A stretch of 64,000 nucleotides of DNA from Leuconostoc mesenteroides subsp. mesenteroides ATCC 8293 (GTDB taxonomy: Bacteria; Bacillota; Bacilli; Lactobacillales; Lactobacillaceae), in the NCBI RefSeq assembly GCF_000014445.1, contig NC_008531.1, positions 837,001-901,000 of the forward strand. Reading direction: 5' to 3'. The position numbers were made by a program, and so were the translations under genes. Below are positions 19,989 through 28,166 of this stretch, in pieces. The notes beneath the pieces are model-generated. The model searched no databases. It was given only the letters and a program-made list of their open reading frames with translations, and was not told the origin of the DNA. Every line of letters begins with the position of its first letter. Within the stretch, counting starts at the first letter, position 1.

Positions 19989-20017
19989 TTGTAAACGCTT
20001 TCCGTTAGTGCTATATT
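19989..20017 (+). promoter_or_regulatory. Promoter of the GlsB-AmaP-Asp23 operon, with cre-like spacer
   Basis: TTGTAA (19989-19994), 17-bp spacer, TATATT (20012-20017). TTTTTGTAAACGCTTTCC spans the -35 region and is nearly a cre. It matches the SDR promoter at 18518-18546 in -35, spacer length and spacer sequence. Confidence 0.65.
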
Positions 20018-20071
20018 TAGGCTAGTGAATTGGATATCATAATTCATAGAGAAGAGAATGGAGGAAAGATT

Positions 20072-20317
20072 ATGATTTGGTCATTAATTGTAGGTGCCAT
20101 TATTGGTGCCATTGCAGGTGCTATCACAAATCGTGGTGAGTCAATGGGGTGGATTAGCAATATTATTGCTGGTCTAATCGGATCGGCTATTGGCCAGGCT
20201 TTGTTGGGTCAATGGGGACCTAGCTTGGCGGGAATGGCAATCATTCCTTCGATAATTGGTGCTGTGATTCTTGTACTAGTCGTGTCAATGGTGCTTGGTA
20301 TGAGAGCAAAACAGTAG
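20072..20317 (+). CDS. GlsB/YeaQ/YmgE family stress response membrane protein
   Basis: An 81-residue, glycine-rich, three-helix membrane protein with the family patterns IVGAIIGAIAGAITNRGESM, GWISNIIAGLIGSAIGQALL and GPSLAGMAIIPSIIGAVILV. The family is stress-induced in enterococci (GlsB) and enteric bacteria (YmgE); its molecular role is unknown. The ATG at 20072 has a GGAGGAAAG site and is preferred to an in-frame upstream TTG at 20030. It is paralogous to the gene at 22521 and heads the Asp23 operon. Confidence 0.88.
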   Translation: MIWSLIVGAIIGAIAGAITNRGESMGWISNIIAGLIGSAIGQALLGQWGPSLAGMAIIPSIIGAVILVLVVSMVLGMRAKQ

Positions 20318-20341
20318 CATAAGGTAATAGAGAGGTATGAT

Positions 20342-20896
20342 ATGAAGAAAAGTCAAAAAATTGTTCTGAGTATTTTCAGCCTCGGATATTTGGTTGGGCT
20401 TTGTTTGTTAATATGGCCGCAAATAATTGATGAAGTGTTCAAATTTTTAGCAGAGTTTAATATACATTTAGACTTTAAGAGCGATCTTTTCATTTATTAC
20501 TATGGTCTTGTACTGCTGGCACTGACCGTGCTTGTGTTTTTACTCATATTGATATGGCCGGTAGAATTACCAGATATTCCTTTGAAGCAAACCAAAGAAG
20601 GACGGCTTGCGTTGAGTAATCATGGTATCAACCAGTTTATTCAGACAAAGCTCTCAGGTGAAGATTTATCAAATATTAAAGTGAGATTGAAAAATACTCG
20701 TCGTCAACGAAAATTTTATATTGTTGCTGATTCAGTTTATAAACAGGCGACAGTCGAAGAATTACCTCGTATTTCATACGATTTAACGAAAAGCTTGAGT
20801 GATTTACTCGCTGGCATAAATCGAATTCCCATTAAAGTTGATATTAAAGTAAATCAGAAATCAAACTCAAAGCGTAAAGTCACACGTGTGATTTAA
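20342..20896 (+). CDS. amaP: AmaP-type membrane anchor for Asp23
   Basis: This 184-residue protein has two N-terminal membrane helices (about 7-30 and 53-78) and a cytoplasmic C-terminal region. The size, topology and position next to DUF2273 and Asp23 genes match AmaP, which anchors Asp23 at the membrane in staphylococci. The terminal residues are very basic (NQKSNSKRKVTRV). It begins 24 bases after the GlsB-like gene. Confidence 0.85.
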   Translation: MKKSQKIVLSIFSLGYLVGLCLLIWPQIIDEVFKFLAEFNIHLDFKSDLFIYYYGLVLLALTVLVFLLILIWPVELPDIPLKQTKEGRLALSNHGINQFIQTKLSGEDLSNIKVRLKNTRRQRKFYIVADSVYKQATVEELPRISYDLTKSLSDLLAGINRIPIKVDIKVNQKSNSKRKVTRVI

Positions 20897-20913
20897 AAAG
20901 GAGTGCGGATATA

Positions 20914-21114
20914 ATGAAAGACAAAAAATCAATTAATATTTGGGTTGGTGGTCTTGCGGGTTTCATTCTGTCAACTCTATTGGTAACTGTAGGATTTTGG
21001 AAGACGATTTTGATTATAGTTGTCACCTTACTAGCAGGTTGGATTGGCTACTTGCTCGAAGCGTATAATGTCGATTTATCAATTGTCTCTAAAATATTTA
21101 CACGTAAAAATTAA
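20914..21114 (+). CDS. DUF2273 small membrane protein
   Basis: A 66-residue protein with two closely spaced hydrophobic helices (about 9-27 and 29-47) that invariably, in my knowledge, sits between amaP and asp23/gls24 genes. AAAAAGGAG precedes the ATG. It is presumably part of the membrane complex that holds Asp23. Function is not known in detail. Confidence 0.85.
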   Translation: MKDKKSINIWVGGLAGFILSTLLVTVGFWKTILIIVVTLLAGWIGYLLEAYNVDLSIVSKIFTRKN

Positions 21115-21141
21115 TTATTTAGATATAGAAAGGATTTAATT

Positions 21142-21669
21142 ATGTCTACAGAAAAAACAACTACACAAAATACTGCAACAGAGAATCGTCAACCTAAAGG
21201 TGAATTAACATTTGATGACAAAGTGATTCAAAAAGTAGTGGGCTATGCAATTGAAAACGTGACAGGATTGCTAGGTGTTGATGGTGGTTTTGTCGCAAAC
21301 ATTAAAAATAAAATTGTGAATACGGATAACCCCACTGATGGCATTGGTGTCGAGGTCGGAAAAGAACAAGTTGCGGTAGATTTAGATATTATCATGGAAT
21401 ATGGACACAACGCACATGATATTTATAAGCAACTAACAGAAGTAATCACAAAACAGGTGCGAGAAACAACAAGTTTGACGCTAGTTGAGTTAAATGTTGA
21501 AGTAGTTGATATTCAAACACAAAAAGAATTTGATGAATCACAAACAAGCCTACAGGATCGCGTAACAGACGCTGGTAGCACAATCAAAGAAAAAACTTCA
21601 GATGGCGTTGATGCCGTGAAAAAGACAACTTCTCAAGCAGTGAACGATGACGACAATCGTGTCAAGTAA
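21142..21669 (+). CDS. Asp23/Gls24 family envelope stress response protein
   Basis: The 175-residue protein has the Asp23 core (about 20-130: LTFDDKVIQKVVGYAIENVT, GLLGVDGG, and later VDLDIIMEYGHNAHDIYKQL), followed by a polar tail (DRVTDAGSTIKEKTSDGVDA onward) with a repeated amphipathic character. Asp23 forms a layer under the membrane in Staphylococcus, and Gls24 is a general stress and virulence factor in Enterococcus. It is the last gene of the four-gene unit and is followed by a strong terminator. Confidence 0.92.
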   Translation: MSTEKTTTQNTATENRQPKGELTFDDKVIQKVVGYAIENVTGLLGVDGGFVANIKNKIVNTDNPTDGIGVEVGKEQVAVDLDIIMEYGHNAHDIYKQLTEVITKQVRETTSLTLVELNVEVVDIQTQKEFDESQTSLQDRVTDAGSTIKEKTSDGVDAVKKTTSQAVNDDDNRVK

Positions 21670-21705
21670 ACGCACAAGCATTTTGAAGTTGCAGTAGCAA
21701 GTCTC

Positions 21706-21735
21706 AGCACAACGGTCTAAACGTTGTGCTTTTTA
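21706..21735 (+). terminator. Terminator of the Asp23 operon
   Basis: Perfect 9-bp stem AGCACAACG (21706-21714) with CGTTGTGCT (21722-21730), 7-base loop, then TTTT. Confidence 0.88.
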
Positions 21736-21761
21736 TAATTAGAACTAGGTTGATGTAAGCT

Positions 21762-22406
21762 ATGAAGCGAATAAAAATTCAAAAATTTTTGCATAAACAC
21801 GGGAATGTTTTCTTGCTTGCCTTGACTAGTGGTACCTTAGTAGCTTTGCTAACTTCTTTGACTGCGTCTTGGGAATACATTCTCCTAACAGGATGGGACT
21901 GCGCTATATTCGTACTTTTTTGTTTAGTAATTTACTCTTTTTATCCGATGGATCAAGGCCGGCACACGAAGAAAGTAATTCTCAAAGAAGGTATTCGATA
22001 TCCACTGATTGATGCGTTTGTTGTCTTTTCAAGTGCAGTGAGTGTGTTTATTGTGATTTTGTTATTAACTATCAGCAAAGGCAGTCGCCTGGAAATTGTA
22101 TTTTGTATTTTTAGTGTTTTTTCTTCTTGGAATTTGATTCAATTATTGTACGCTATTCATTACACGGAAATTTATTACCAAAATAATGGTGGTGTGTCAT
22201 TTAATGCAAAGGGTCTTCCTAATTTCTGGGATTTTTTGTATTTAGCCTATACCATTGGTATGACTTACCAAGTTTCGGATACAAATTTTTCTACAACCCG
22301 TTTTCGAAAAGTTGCATTAGGGCACTCACTCATTTCTTTTGCCTTTAGCACACTCCTCATTGCCACTATGATTAATTTTATAGCCAGTTTGATTAGTAGT
22401 CACTAA
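21762..22406 (+). CDS. DUF1345 family membrane protein
   Basis: This 214-residue protein has about five membrane segments and the DUF1345 hallmarks: a Y-x-E-I-Y-Y loop followed by NNGGVSF, then PNFWDFLYLAYTIGMTYQVS and a DTNFSTTRFRK segment. No function is established for the family. The ribosome site is weak (TAGGTTGATG). It lies alone between the Asp23 operon and a second GlsB-like gene, so a link to envelope stress is only positional. Confidence 0.85.
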   Translation: MKRIKIQKFLHKHGNVFLLALTSGTLVALLTSLTASWEYILLTGWDCAIFVLFCLVIYSFYPMDQGRHTKKVILKEGIRYPLIDAFVVFSSAVSVFIVILLLTISKGSRLEIVFCIFSVFSSWNLIQLLYAIHYTEIYYQNNGGVSFNAKGLPNFWDFLYLAYTIGMTYQVSDTNFSTTRFRKVALGHSLISFAFSTLLIATMINFIASLISSH

Positions 22407-22520
22407 GCCCTTTTTAGAATCAAACGTGATAAAAGTGCAAGCTAAATATTTGCGGAAAAAATATGACAGTGGTAATCTGGACTTAGGTTCTGATAGAGAA
22501 CCAGAAGGAGAGATATCATT

Positions 22521-22769
22521 ATGGGATTAATTTGGACACTTATCGTAGGTGCAGTTATCGGTGCTATTGCAGGAGCAATTACAAGCCGCGGTGCAGCTAT
22601 GGGATGGATTAGTAACATCATTGCTGGTTTAATTGGTTCTTGGTTAGGTGAAAGCCTTCTTGGATCATGGGGACCAAGCTTAGCAGGAATGGCACTTATT
22701 CCTTCAATTATTGGTGCAGTTGTATTAGTCTTAATCGTATCTTGGATTACTAGTCGCACAAATAAGTAA
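22521..22769 (+). CDS. GlsB/YeaQ/YmgE family stress membrane protein, second copy
   Basis: This 82-residue paralogue of the protein at 20072 shares most residues, including GWISNIIAGLIGS and GPSLAGMA.IPSIIGAV. AGAAGGAGAG precedes the ATG. It has three helices with small-residue packing motifs. It is followed closely by a 47-residue hydrophilic gene and then a terminator, suggesting a two-gene unit. The duplication within 2.5 kb probably arose by local copying. Confidence 0.88.
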   Translation: MGLIWTLIVGAVIGAIAGAITSRGAAMGWISNIIAGLIGSWLGESLLGSWGPSLAGMALIPSIIGAVVLVLIVSWITSRTNK

Positions 22770-22841
22770 TTTATAAAAACTCACTGCGTAAAACTATAAT
22801 TAACTGTTTTACACAGAAAGTAGGTATAGGAGAAACTTATC

Positions 22842-22985
22842 ATGACAGAAAACAAAAATAAAGACCAAAATAAAGAAGAGCAGGTTAAGGATCAAAAGGA
22901 AAAGATTGATCCTGAGTCAACTGCCGAAAATACTAATCTTTACGAACATGATCCAAAAAACGCTGATTATAAAAAAGCTGATTAA
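22842..22985 (+). CDS. 47-residue hydrophilic, charged small protein
   Basis: The ATG at 22842 with upstream TAGGAGA encodes 47 residues, very rich in Lys, Glu, Asp, Asn and Gln, with no hydrophobic stretch: MTENKNKDQNKEEQVKDQKE, then KIDPESTAENTNLYEHDPKN. It looks intrinsically disordered, as do some small stress or desiccation-related proteins, but I recognise no family. A compound hairpin terminator follows directly, which supports its being a real last gene. Confidence 0.65.
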   Translation: MTENKNKDQNKEEQVKDQKEKIDPESTAENTNLYEHDPKNADYKKAD

Positions 22986-23007
22986 GGATTATATCAGTAT
23001 TGCTACT

Positions 23008-23045
23008 AAAGCTTAAATTTGTTAGTTAACAAGTTAGGCTTTTTT
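23008..23045 (+). terminator. Terminator after the 47-aa gene
   Basis: AAAGCTTAA pairs with TTAGGCTTT (one G-U) and an inner TTGTTA pairs with TAACAA, followed by a T run. Confidence 0.8.
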
Positions 23046-23081
23046 ATAAACCTTTTTGCAGTAGAATAGGAGACATTTTTA

Positions 23082-23924
23082 ATGAGTTTGAATGAGTTAT
23101 ATGAACTAAATGATGGGCATCAGTTACCAAAAATTGGCTTGGGAACCTTTCAGATTCGAGGTTATCAAGGCGTTGACCAGATTTTAAATGCTATACAAAT
23201 CGGTTACCGATTGCTTGATACGTCTACAAATTATGACAGTGAAGGTGCGGTTGGAGAAGCTATTCGTCGTTCAGGTATCCCACGCTCGCAATTTTATGTA
23301 ACAACAAAACTTCCTGGTAAATATCATCATTTCGATGATGCTCTGAAAATCATTGAAGAATCATTGCTTCGTTTAGGATTAGACTACTTGGATCTTTATT
23401 TGATTCATTGGCCACTTCCTAAACGAGACAATTATGTGGAGGCTTGGCAAGCATTAATTGAGGCACAAAGGCGTGGACTAGTTCGTTCGATTGGTGTATC
23501 CAACTTTGAAAAGGAACATCTGGATAAGATTATTTCAGCAACGGGGGTCACACCGGCTGTTAACCAAAATGAAATTCATCCATATTGGCCGCAGGAATCA
23601 TTGGTGGCTACTAATCAAGAGTATGGTATCGTAACTGAGGCTTGGAGCCCATTAGGCCGAGGCAGTAGCGAATTAACAGAACCGTTAATTTTAAAACTAG
23701 CCGAAAAATATGATAAAAATGCGGGTCAAATTATTTTGAGATGGCATATACAACGTGGTATTTTACCAGTTGCTAAATCTACCACTCCTCAGCATCAGCG
23801 ACGTAACTTAGATATCTTTGATTTCACACTGACAGAGACTGAGGTTAGCCAAATATCTGATTTGGAACGTAAAGATGGGCGTGTGGATGACCAAGATCCA
23901 AAAGAATACGAAGAATTTGTTTAA
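23082..23924 (+). CDS. Aldo/keto reductase
   Basis: A 280-residue cytoplasmic NADPH-dependent oxidoreductase. The catalytic tetrad is visible: Asp46 and Tyr51 in DTSTNYDSEGAVG, Lys76 in TTKLPG, and His109 in LYLIHWPLP. Family signature segments include GVSNFEKEHL and the cofactor-binding PVAKSTTPQHQRRNLDIFDF. It resembles the 2,5-diketo-gluconate reductase/YvgN group, which reduce methylglyoxal and various aldehydes. AGGAGA precedes the ATG. It is followed 53 bases later by a sugar porter gene in the same direction. Substrate unknown. Confidence 0.92.
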   Translation: MSLNELYELNDGHQLPKIGLGTFQIRGYQGVDQILNAIQIGYRLLDTSTNYDSEGAVGEAIRRSGIPRSQFYVTTKLPGKYHHFDDALKIIEESLLRLGLDYLDLYLIHWPLPKRDNYVEAWQALIEAQRRGLVRSIGVSNFEKEHLDKIISATGVTPAVNQNEIHPYWPQESLVATNQEYGIVTEAWSPLGRGSSELTEPLILKLAEKYDKNAGQIILRWHIQRGILPVAKSTTPQHQRRNLDIFDFTLTETEVSQISDLERKDGRVDDQDPKEYEEFV

Positions 23925-23977
23925 GTGATTTATGGTTTTCTCACTTTTAAAATTTTTACAAAGGAATATTGAAAAGT

Positions 23978-25351
23978 ATGAAAACTAAATCAAAAAAAGT
24001 TAAGCTAAATTTTCTGCATTACTGTGTTTACGTTATATCATTAGGCGGATTTCTATTTGGCTATGATACTGGTGTGATTAACGGTGCACTGGCATTCATG
24101 AGCCGTCCGGACCAACTGAATTTGACACCGACCTTACAAGGCGTTGTGTCCAGTTCATTGGTTATTGGTGCTTGTTTTGGGGCACTGGGATGTGGTCGAG
24201 TTGCTGATAAAATTGGTCGCCGTAAAACGCTACGAATCATTGCAATCGTATTTACAATAGCTACGGTGCTTTGCGCTGTTGCCATGAACTTTTGGCTTAT
24301 GTCACTTTTTCGATTTGTATTAGGTTTAGCAGTTGGTGCTGCATCAAGTTTGTCACCAATGTATTTAGCAGAAATTTCACCGGAAAATTTAAGAAGCGCC
24401 AATGTCAACAAAAACGCTATTTTTATTGTACTTGGTCAGTTATGTGCTTTCATTGTAAATGCAATATTAGGCAACATCTGGGGTCATTGGGGTCCAATTT
24501 GGCGTGTTATGGTGATTTCTGGTGCGGTTCCATCAATTATTCTGTGGGTAAACTCGTTTCGTATCAGCGGTAGTCCGCAATGGTTACTCTTAAAGCATCG
24601 TTTTAACCGAGCTCGAAAAATATTTCGTCGATTGGGATTTAAAAATACTAACCAGCTTATCAAATCTCAAAGTGATCAATCTAGTGAGCAAAACGATAAT
24701 GAATTTAATTGGTCAATAGCATTAAAAAACAAAAAATTGTTTTATTTGTTAGTGACAGGAATTGTGATTGCTCTGATTCAGCAAATCTCAGGTGTAAACA
24801 CCGTGATGTATTACGGTACAATTTTACTTGAAAAAGTTGGTATGGGTGAAAGTGGCTCCTTGTACGCCAATGTGTTAATTGGTGTCGTTTCTGTTATTGC
24901 TAGTATATTTGGTACTCGAATGATAGAACATGCCAATCATCATCGCATGTTGATTATTGGTCTGATTGGTAACGTTGTTTTTATGGCGCTACTTGGAACT
25001 ATTATGAAATCTAGTGTTTTTTCTCAAGGAATAACTAATGCTTTGGTGCTTGTTAGTTTAACGTTGTTTTTGGCTAATCATCAAGGTATTGTAAGTCCTG
25101 TTACATGGCTCTTGTTAGCCGAAATGTTTCCTGGAAAGGTTAAGGCGCAATTTATGTCCGTGGCTACAGCAACAACTTGGATAACCAACTTCGTCATTAG
25201 TTTAATCTATCCCCAGTTAGTTGCTATTCTTGGAACAGCATTGGTATTTTTCGTTTTTGCTATGTCAAATGGATTAAGTATTGTGTTAGCAAGTCTGTTT
25301 GTCAATAGTAAAAAGATGGCAAAGGCTTATGATACAGCTAGTCTATCATAG
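23978..25351 (+). CDS. MFS sugar porter family transporter
   Basis: A 457-residue, 12-segment transporter with sugar-porter signatures: GGFLFGYDTGVINGAL in TM1, DKIGRRKTL, the RFVLGLAVGAASS region, QQISGVNTVMYYG in TM7 and WLLLAEMFPGKVKAQ. It lacks the usual C-terminal PETKG motif and ends in FVNSKKMAKAYD, so it is an outlier. It is probably a proton-coupled hexose, pentose or inositol importer. The ATG at 23978 is chosen over an in-frame TTG at 23969, which sits only about 4 bases from AAAGGA. The next gene follows after 22 bases. Confidence 0.85.
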   Translation: MKTKSKKVKLNFLHYCVYVISLGGFLFGYDTGVINGALAFMSRPDQLNLTPTLQGVVSSSLVIGACFGALGCGRVADKIGRRKTLRIIAIVFTIATVLCAVAMNFWLMSLFRFVLGLAVGAASSLSPMYLAEISPENLRSANVNKNAIFIVLGQLCAFIVNAILGNIWGHWGPIWRVMVISGAVPSIILWVNSFRISGSPQWLLLKHRFNRARKIFRRLGFKNTNQLIKSQSDQSSEQNDNEFNWSIALKNKKLFYLLVTGIVIALIQQISGVNTVMYYGTILLEKVGMGESGSLYANVLIGVVSVIASIFGTRMIEHANHHRMLIIGLIGNVVFMALLGTIMKSSVFSQGITNALVLVSLTLFLANHQGIVSPVTWLLLAEMFPGKVKAQFMSVATATTWITNFVISLIYPQLVAILGTALVFFVFAMSNGLSIVLASLFVNSKKMAKAYDTASLS

Positions 25352-25373
25352 CCCCCAAAAAGGAGTGTAGTTA

Positions 25374-26393
25374 ATGGCTAATTTTTACATTGATACGACA
25401 GAAGTCGTTCATGAAATTCCACAAAATGATCGTCCAAAATTTTATATGTTTGGTGTACCACGTTATACAAATATGGGTGATCAAGCAGTATCATTGGCTG
25501 AAAGAAAATATATTGAGAACGAATTTCCAAATTATCAGTATATTGAAATTATTGAGGAAGACGGTGATGAGGCGATACCTGTTGTCCAAGAGAATTTGCG
25601 TAAAGATGATGTTATTGCGTTTACTGGTGGTGGCAATATGGGTAATTTGTATCACAACCACGAAGAGGCAAGGCGTAAAGTATTTTCGACATTTGTTGAC
25701 AACCTTACGATCTCATTTCCCCAATCAATTCATTTTGAGGATAATGAGGATGGTGAGATTGAAAAAAGAAAAAGTCAGGAAGCCTATAGCAAGAACCCAA
25801 ATCTTGTCCTTGTAGCTCGCGACGCACAAAGCTTTCATCGTATGCTTACGACTTTTGACAATAAAGTTATTTTCACGCCGGACATGGTATTATACATGAA
25901 TTCGGTGGACTGGAAATTTGAACGTAATGGGGCTTTGTTTGTTTTGCGTCATGATTCAGAGAAGGTTGTCAAACAAACCACCATTGATAAAATAAAAGAA
26001 ATACTCGGTGGGGACAGACCAGTGGAACGTGTTGATACCGTATTAGATGAACCAAAAGAGATTACGCCGATCACACGTGACACTTTGTTTGAGCAACAGC
26101 TGGAGTTGTTTTCACACCAAGAAATTATTATCACAGACCGTTGGCATGCTATGGTTTTCTCTGTCCTCACTGGGACACCATGCTTGCTTTTTGGAAATAG
26201 TTATGGAAAAGGGAAGCACGCGTACTTTGATTGGTTAGAGCATGTGAATTGGATTGATTACACAGATGAAACCGATATCGATCGAATTGAAAGTAGTTTA
26301 AATGAACTGATGAAGCAGGAACGTCATGATTATAATGTGAAAAAAGACTTCCAACAACTTCATGACATTATTGAAGAAAATATATCTAAATAA
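25374..26393 (+). CDS. Polysaccharide pyruvyl transferase family protein
   Basis: This 339-residue protein has features of the CsaB/ExoV-type pyruvyl transferase fold: the N-terminal YTNMGDQAVSLAERKYI, a glycine-rich GGGNMGNLY segment, then FPQSIHFE, and late ITDRWHAMVFSVLTGTPCLL with GNSYGKGKHAYFDWL. The family ketalises sugars in cell-wall polymers or exopolysaccharide with pyruvate. No glycosyltransferases are nearby, so the acceptor is unclear; it shares a probable transcript with a sugar porter. AAAAAGGAG lies before the ATG. Confidence 0.82.
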   Translation: MANFYIDTTEVVHEIPQNDRPKFYMFGVPRYTNMGDQAVSLAERKYIENEFPNYQYIEIIEEDGDEAIPVVQENLRKDDVIAFTGGGNMGNLYHNHEEARRKVFSTFVDNLTISFPQSIHFEDNEDGEIEKRKSQEAYSKNPNLVLVARDAQSFHRMLTTFDNKVIFTPDMVLYMNSVDWKFERNGALFVLRHDSEKVVKQTTIDKIKEILGGDRPVERVDTVLDEPKEITPITRDTLFEQQLELFSHQEIIITDRWHAMVFSVLTGTPCLLFGNSYGKGKHAYFDWLEHVNWIDYTDETDIDRIESSLNELMKQERHDYNVKKDFQQLHDIIEENISK

Positions 26394-26394
26394 G

Positions 26395-26422
26395 AAAAGA
26401 CATAACGTAAGTTATGTCTTTT
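26395..26422. terminator. Bidirectional terminator between convergent genes
   Basis: Perfect 12-bp stem AAAAGACATAAC (26395-26406) with GTTATGTCTTTT (26411-26422). It serves the pyruvyl-transferase-like gene and the minus-strand gene ending at 26428. Confidence 0.9.
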
Positions 26423-26427
26423 TCTAT

Positions 26428-27054
26428 TCATTTTAATTTTTTTATAAAGAATATTTTGTGTGTTAAATCAACAATAGGACCTTGCAAAAATAGTGAACCT
26501 ACAAGTCCAATACCAACCCCAAACCATTGGTCATTAATATAAAAAGCTAGAACCAGAATGGACAAAGGAAGCATATAAGCGATGAGTTGTGCTTTAGTTG
26601 CATTTCCATGTGTATATTTGAATCGTAATGTGAACATCAATTCATCGTTTGGATGCAAGATTAAGTTTGCCTGCTGGTACATGGCAACTGCTATAGCAAT
26701 CGTTGTAATTGCTAAAAGATTAAAGATTAGTTTAACATACAAGTTACTTGTTAAAAGAAATGAGTCGTTTAAGCATGTAACAATCCAATCAACTAAGTAA
26801 CTAAACGGAAACATGAACAAAAAATTTCCGATAATTCGACGGAAATTAATTTCACGCGCCAGCAGAGAATTCAGCAACAATACGAAAACACCAAAGCTGA
26901 CCAAAGCTGTACCGAGAGATATGTCAAAAGTTGCTGCTAATCCTTGACCAGCAGCAGTCCATGGATTAGCACCAAGATTTGTAGTGATTGCCACGGCATT
27001 ACCAAGTGCGTTTAATAAAAGTGAAAATACTAATAGATAAAGTCTACTTTTCAT
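26428..27054 (-). CDS. YczE/YitT-like integral membrane protein
   Basis: A 208-residue protein with five or more membrane segments. The pattern LLLNALGNAVAITTNLGANP, then WTAAGQGLA, is typical of the YczE/YyaS family, whose function is poorly known. The ATG at 27054 is preferred because GAAGGTGAC stands about 6 bases upstream; an in-frame TTG at 27072 exists. The start overlaps the end of the LacI gene by 11 bases, so translation is probably coupled. A joint role with the divergent nucleoside-hydrolase-like gene or its transporter is possible but unproven. Confidence 0.75.
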   Translation of the reverse strand: MKSRLYLLVFSLLLNALGNAVAITTNLGANPWTAAGQGLAATFDISLGTALVSFGVFVLLLNSLLAREINFRRIIGNFLFMFPFSYLVDWIVTCLNDSFLLTSNLYVKLIFNLLAITTIAIAVAMYQQANLILHPNDELMFTLRFKYTHGNATKAQLIAYMLPLSILVLAFYINDQWFGVGIGLVGSLFLQGPIVDLTHKIFFIKKLK

Positions 27055-28015
27055 TTTTGTCACCTTCAACAAAGTTTGTATCTACTGTTACATGAACAGG
27101 GACTTTGTATTCTTTTAAAATTAAATCAATTGCCATGTCTACCATGACAGACACATTTACTGAAACTGTTTTAATTGGGATCGGTGATTGAGATAAGGTT
27201 TTGATATTATCGAAACCAAAGAGTGCTTTCACATTATGCGTCAATTTTTTTTCGGCTACAATCTGTGCAATTTTCAAAGCTAAATAATCGTTCTCAGCTA
27301 CTATAGTTGTGTTATTTTGTAGCGTATTGATAATAAGTTGTTGCTCAGAAGTTGTTGTTTCTGAAAAACTAAAACTATCCATTTTAATTTCCGTTAAATT
27401 GAAATCTTTCGTCTGGGCTGAATATTTAAAGGCAGTGTTGCGTTCCTGAAAATTAGGAATAGCTGGTAATCCGTGAACGTATAAAACGGTCTCCTTTGGA
27501 GAAATCTGATGGACAATGCTTCGAACACCCTCTTTATTATTAATAACTACCGAACTATGAGAATTTTCAATAGACGGATTGTCCAAAATAACTATGTTTG
27601 CATGCACCTTGTTTAGCAATAATACATCATCTGATGTTAAAAATGTGCCTAGTATTACAACGCCATAGATATTTGTCTGTTGCCAATTTGAAAAGGTATC
27701 TTGATCTAGCTTAGAAACTGTCTGAAGTGAGAGGTTATAACCTTTTAAATACGACTTTGTTTTGAAAGCATCGATAATGGATTGAAAAAAAGGGAGACGT
27801 TGAAAATAATCCAATGATTGCGCGTGATCATTAGTAACTAAAAGAAAAACAATAGTATCTTTTTTTATTTTTCGTCGAGGAACATAATTCAATTCTTCAG
27901 CAATCTTTAAAATTTGATTGCGTGTTGCTTGGCTGATTCCAGGCTTATCATTTAGGGCGAAAGATACTGCTGCTTTTGAAACACCAGCTATTTTCGCTAT
28001 TTTTTCCATATTCAT
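27044..28015 (-). CDS. LacI family transcriptional regulator
   Basis: A 323-residue regulator: N-terminal LacI helix-turn-helix and hinge (about 1-60, MEKIAKIAGVSKAAVSFALN, DKPGISQATR) and a periplasmic-binding-like effector domain. The start at 28015 follows AGAGGAA by 5 bases; in-frame ATGs at 28042 and 28009 are alternatives. It is divergent from the DUF1593 gene and a GAAAGCGCTTTC palindrome lies between them, so it probably represses that unit. Effector unknown, perhaps a sugar or nucleoside. Confidence 0.9.
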   Translation of the reverse strand: MNMEKIAKIAGVSKAAVSFALNDKPGISQATRNQILKIAEELNYVPRRKIKKDTIVFLLVTNDHAQSLDYFQRLPFFQSIIDAFKTKSYLKGYNLSLQTVSKLDQDTFSNWQQTNIYGVVILGTFLTSDDVLLLNKVHANIVILDNPSIENSHSSVVINNKEGVRSIVHQISPKETVLYVHGLPAIPNFQERNTAFKYSAQTKDFNLTEIKMDSFSFSETTTSEQQLIINTLQNNTTIVAENDYLALKIAQIVAEKKLTHNVKALFGFDNIKTLSQSPIPIKTVSVNVSVMVDMAIDLILKEYKVPVHVTVDTNFVEGDKNEK

Positions 28016-28130
28016 AACATTTCCTCTAACATTATCATACACTCGTTAACCTTTGTTTAGTCATATAAGTTCATTTTGTTAAGTTGTTTAGTTTTTTTTA
28101 TGTAGTCATTTAGTGTTAGTATAACAATAT

Positions 28131-28145
28131 AGAAAGCGCTTTCAA
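28131..28145 (+). promoter_or_regulatory. Palindromic LacI-type operator or cre
   Basis: AGAAAGCGCTTTCAA contains the perfect palindrome GAAAGCGCTTTC (28132-28143). It is 24 bases before the 28167 gene and downstream of a TATAAC -10-like element, a repressing position for the divergent LacI protein or for CcpA. Confidence 0.65.
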
Positions 28146-28166
28146 AATATTGGAAAGGTTTATGAT

